Below, one piece after another: positions 6,816 through 8,513 of a stretch of 8,513 nt of DNA. Made by a program: the position numbers and the translations under genes. The notes under the pieces were generated by a model that was not told the origin of the DNA, did no database searches, and worked only from the letters and a program-made list of their open reading frames with translations. Source of the stretch: STD2-102 sp964414205 (GTDB lineage: Bacteria > Bacillota > Clostridia > Christensenellales > CAG-917). Position 1 is the first letter of the stretch, and the number at the start of each line of letters is the position of its first letter. The stretch lies in NCBI GenBank assembly GCA_964414205.1, contig CAYPVP010000060.1, positions 1 to 8,513 of the forward strand. Reading direction: 5' to 3'.

Positions 6816-6969
6816 ATTTTTCCCTTCTGCAATTTAGTCTGAAAATTTTTAGCACTGCTTGAAATCTTGAACAACAATCATTAACAACAGGTATAATTTT
6901 GTGTCAAAACTTTATGCAATTTTAGTGTAGATTTGTGTGTTGGTTGCAAATTTTGTTGTGCTGATTTTG

Positions 6970-7019
6970 GTTTTTCAACAAAAAATAGAAAATAAAGTTC
7001 TGAAATATTGTTGAAAAAC
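6970..7019 (-). repeat. Inverted repeat, 12-bp perfect arms
   Basis: GTTTTTCAACAA (6970-6981) pairs perfectly with TTGTTGAAAAAC (7008-7019) across 26 bases. On the minus-strand transcript this is a long stem in the aminotransferase leader. It is not followed by a T-run, so it is not a standard terminator. Confidence 0.6.
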
Positions 7020-7035
7020 ATGAAATTTGATTGTG

Positions 7036-7069
7036 GAGATTTATCTTTGTATTTATACATTGAAATCTC
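7036..7069 (-). repeat. Inverted repeat, 7-bp arms
   Basis: GAGATTT (7036-7042) and AAATCTC (7063-7069) form a possible 7-bp stem with a 20-base AT-rich loop, next to the larger stem at 6970-7019. Short and AT-rich, so chance is possible. Confidence 0.35.
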
Positions 7070-7091
7070 AAAAAACCAAATTTTTTCAAAC

Positions 7092-7119
7092 AAAAAAGCG
7101 ATAGAACAAATCTATCGCT
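7092..7119 (-). repeat. Palindrome plus T-run (module copy 2)
   Basis: Arms AGCGATAGA (7097-7105) and TCTATCGCT (7111-7119) flank a 5-base centre, followed on the minus strand by six T residues (7097-7092). Relative to copy 1, one base pair differs and is changed in both arms (T-A to C-G). The palindrome starts two bases after the -10 box. It also sits about 60 bp after the last gene of the tail operon, so it could double as that operon's intrinsic terminator. Confidence 0.75.
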
Positions 7120-7120
7120 A

Positions 7121-7149
7121 ATTATAACACTTAAAATTTGAATAATCAA
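7121..7149 (-). promoter_or_regulatory. Promoter upstream of the aminotransferase operon
   Basis: On the minus strand there is TTGATT (7149-7144), a 17-bp spacer, then TATAAT (7126-7121) preceded by TGT, an extended -10. It has the same layout as the promoter at 4260-4288, including the AATGTTGA context around the -35 and AAGTGnTATAATTAG around the -10. It points toward the aminotransferase, whose ATG is about 300 bp away. Confidence 0.75.
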
Positions 7150-7179
7150 CATTATGTTTCACCTTCAAAAGTGGCATTT

Positions 7180-7518
7180 TCAAATGATGCGCAATTGTCG
7201 TGGAGTTTTGCCTTCAAGAATTCTCAAACGATTGTGCAAATCGAAAAAATCTTTTTTCTTTGTTTCGAGGCTTGGAACATCTTCTCCAACAATGTTTTGA
7301 ATGATGTCTTCCGACAGTTTTTCGAGTTTTTGCTTGATTTCTGTCACTTCACAAAACAATTTTTGCTGTTGATTTTCATTTTGCTGTTGCTCTTCAAGAA
7401 AGTTTTCGTGTTCCAAAATTTCATCGATTGTCATTTCGACAAACCCTTGACACATCAAATCTTGTGCGATTTTGTCGCTTTCAATGGTTGCAACTTGTGT
7501 TTCTTTTTTCAAATACAT
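7180..7518 (-). CDS. Small coiled-coil protein downstream of tail gene
   Basis: A 112-residue acidic/polar protein not recognised as a named family. Residues 36-75 are rich in Glu, Gln, Asn and Lys (EEQQQNENQQQ at 42-52), with heptad-like hydrophobics (VTEIKQKLEKLSEDI) that suggest a coiled coil. The C-terminus, FFDLHNRLRILEGKTPR at 91-107, resembles from general memory short proteins that follow tail-fibre genes in phages of low-GC hosts. No signal peptide or membrane span, so it is not an obvious holin. The start at 7518 is fixed by a near-perfect AAAGGAGGT at 7532-7524; earlier in-frame codons lie inside the upstream gene. The upstream stop is one base away, so the two genes are coupled. 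Probably a tail-associated or accessory phage protein; function unknown. Confidence 0.75.
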   Translation of the reverse strand: MYLKKETQVATIESDKIAQDLMCQGFVEMTIDEILEHENFLEEQQQNENQQQKLFCEVTEIKQKLEKLSEDIIQNIVGEDVPSLETKKKDFFDLHNRLRILEGKTPRQLRII

Positions 7519-7519
7519 A

Positions 7520-8416
7520 TTAAACCTCCTTTGCGTAAATAAAATTTGAAAATTTAAAATTTCCTGACTTGTCGCCCAAAACAATAGCAACATCTCCTTT
7601 TAAAGCAGGAATATATGCAGTTGTTGCTCCCAAAGCATTTTTTTGAAACCCACATTCGATTTTTCCTGCAACATAGAGAGATGCCAAAGTTGTGTTGTCT
7701 GCAAGAGAAACGAAAACCCATCCGTTTGCTGGAACGTTGTAATATAATTTTGTTCCTCCAACAATAGATGAACCAAAAATGTTGGAAATTATATTGGTGC
7801 TTGGAACAAGTGCAATGCTGTTTATGCAAGAAGTAACAGCCTTTTGACTCATCAAATCAACTTCACTTTGTCCCGATGTTTGCAAAACATTGCAAGGCAA
7901 ATTTCCTGTGTCACCTTTGTCCCCCTTTGCACCTGGTTCACCTTTGTCACCTTTTGCACCAACAAACTCTCCGTTTTGAAGTTTTGTTTCAACCTCTTGT
8001 TTCAAACTTTGCATTTGCACAACGGATGAAAAAACGCCATTCACAAAACCATCAGGAATGTCATCAAGAATGGTGTTGACAGCATTGATTGACTCTTTCA
8101 CAACCAAAAATGGCAAATCTGAAACAAGTGATTTTGTGGCAGTTTCGCCTGTTGTAGACTTTGCAACAAGTTGCAAAAAATAGTCTCCAACTGATTGAAT
8201 GGTTGCATTTGACAGAGTGCAACAAAAAATGTTGTTTTTGAATTCAAGAGGTTTGGAAACAAATTTTTTCTTTTGAGGACAAGCAATTTCTACAAAATAT
8301 TGAACGTTTGCATCATAGGTCAACTTTGAAATTTCAACATCAACAGTTCCACTGTTTTGAGCAATAAAAATTGTGTCAAATGACAATTCTTTGCTGTATG
8401 GATCAAATTTTATCAT
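7520..8416 (-). CDS. Phage tail/baseplate-type protein with collagen-like stretch
   Basis: A 298-residue protein. Residues 1 to about 110 look like the N-terminal beta domain of BppU-type baseplate/tail proteins (MIKFDPYSKELSFDTIF, ending in a domain before the VKES region). A short helix near 131-148 (QMQSLKQEVETKLQN) precedes six collagen-like Gly-X-Y triplets at about 153-171 (GAK, GDK, GEP, GAK, GDK, GDT). Then comes SEVDLMSQKAVT at 184-195, a motif common in fibre proteins of low-GC phages and in collagen-like proteins, and a beta-rich C-terminal head. There is no signal peptide or anchor, which favours a phage structural protein over a secreted surface protein. The start at 8416 has AAAGGAG seven bases upstream. 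Likely role: trimeric receptor-binding or baseplate component of a prophage, or of a domesticated tail. Alternative: an intracellular collagen-like protein of unknown use. Confidence 0.7.
   Translation of the reverse strand: MIKFDPYSKELSFDTIFIAQNSGTVDVEISKLTYDANVQYFVEIACPQKKKFVSKPLEFKNNIFCCTLSNATIQSVGDYFLQLVAKSTTGETATKSLVSDLPFLVVKESINAVNTILDDIPDGFVNGVFSSVVQMQSLKQEVETKLQNGEFVGAKGDKGEPGAKGDKGDTGNLPCNVLQTSGQSEVDLMSQKAVTSCINSIALVPSTNIISNIFGSSIVGGTKLYYNVPANGWVFVSLADNTTLASLYVAGKIECGFQKNALGATTAYIPALKGDVAIVLGDKSGNFKFSNFIYAKEV
7524..7532 (-). promoter_or_regulatory. Strong ribosome binding site of the 112-residue protein
   Basis: AAAGGAGGT on the minus strand, five bases before the ATG at 7518, located within the last codons of the upstream tail gene. 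It decides the start. Confidence 0.85.
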
Positions 8417-8435
8417 AAAAAAACTCCTTTTTGCT

Positions 8436-8453
8436 TTCATCTTATATGATGAA
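8436..8453 (-). repeat. Small hairpin upstream of the tail gene
   Basis: TTCATC (8436-8441) and GATGAA (8448-8453) around TTATAT form a perfect 6-bp stem just before the tail gene's ribosome binding site. No T-run follows, so it is not a terminator. It could be a 5' leader hairpin or operator, or chance. Confidence 0.35.
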
Positions 8454-8493
8454 CTTTGCAAAAAAGAGATTTTATGACATTGATTTGAAATAT

Positions 8494-8499
8494 ATTATA
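8494..8499 (-). promoter_or_regulatory. Possible -10 box of the tail operon
   Basis: TATAAT on the minus strand near the right edge, about 80 bp before the tail gene. Its -35 would fall outside the window, and the surrounding run is almost pure A/T, so this is only a candidate. Confidence 0.25.
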
Positions 8500-8513
8500 T
8501 TTAATTTTTTCAA

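Larger units (their letters stand above)
6816..7096 (-). promoter_or_regulatory. Long leader before the aminotransferase operon, no gene
   Basis: 281 bp between the palindrome at 7097 and the aminotransferase start. Minus-strand frames of about 70 codons exist but lack ribosome binding sites and any recognisable protein pattern, so I call it non-coding. It holds two inverted repeats (6970-7019 and 7036-7069). I recognise no riboswitch family. Either the transcript from the 7121-7149 promoter has a long structured 5' leader, or a small RNA lies here with a separate promoter further down. A TTGACA occurs on the minus strand at 6907-6902 but has no good -10 at the right spacing. Confidence 0.45.

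Noticed and set aside
6867..6897. Plus-strand TTGAAC with TATAAT 19 bp downstream in the aminotransferase leader
   Set aside because: The spacing is too long and no plus-strand gene follows.
6881..7093. Minus-strand 70-codon reading frame in the leader
   Set aside because: It begins at TTG inside the T-run of the palindrome, has no ribosome binding site and shows no protein family pattern.
7138..7542. Plus-strand 134-codon reading frame opposite the small coiled-coil gene
   Set aside because: It is the shadow of the minus-strand gene, which has a strong ribosome binding site and sensible composition. The plus-strand product is Phe-rich and lacks a ribosome binding site.

Overview
The window is visibly AT-rich, uses the standard genetic code (TGA acts as a stop, Trp is TGG) and has strong AGGAGG-type ribosome binding sites before nearly every gene. 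With the TagD-type cytidylyltransferase, the DUF5714 protein and the collagen-repeat phage tail-type protein, this points to a low-GC Gram-positive (Bacillota, Clostridia-like) anaerobe, perhaps of gut origin. The lineage is inference.

Layout from left to right. Positions 1-657 (+): the last codons of an unidentified gene, translationally coupled (TAATG overlap) to a cysteine-rich DUF5714 protein. Positions 658-1052: no intact gene, but a minus-strand remnant of a LicD-type phosphotransferase at 782-994. Positions 1053-4218 (-): a dTDP-sugar operon read as VioA-like aminotransferase, then RmlA, a 162-bp gap, then RmlB. Together these can make dTDP-4-amino-4,6-dideoxyglucose from glucose-1-phosphate. 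Positions 4377-6815 (-): a class V aminotransferase followed 18 bp later by a fusion of a TagD-like cytidylyltransferase with a Gfo/Idh/MocA oxidoreductase, probably making a CDP-activated small molecule. Positions 7180-8416 (-): a phage tail/baseplate-type protein with a short collagen-like Gly-X-Y stretch, and a 112-residue coiled-coil protein one base downstream.

The most interesting unexplained structure is a pair of near-identical regulatory modules at 4233-4288 and 7092-7149. Each has a -35 box, a 17-bp spacer and an extended -10 (TGnTATAAT), followed directly by a palindrome (AGYGATAGA / TCTATCRCT) and a T-run. One sits just before vioA. The other sits 281 bp before the aminotransferase, with a long structured leader between. 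The spacers differ while the boxes and palindromes agree, and the one variable palindrome position changes in both arms. The two sugar operons may therefore share a regulator or an attenuation mechanism.

Taken together, the minus strand looks like part of a cell-surface glycan locus (dTDP-amino sugar plus a CDP-activated group, with a decayed CDP-dependent transferase at its end) abutting phage tail genes. No glycosyltransferase, flippase, polymerase, RmlC, RmlD or N-acetyltransferase is in the window.
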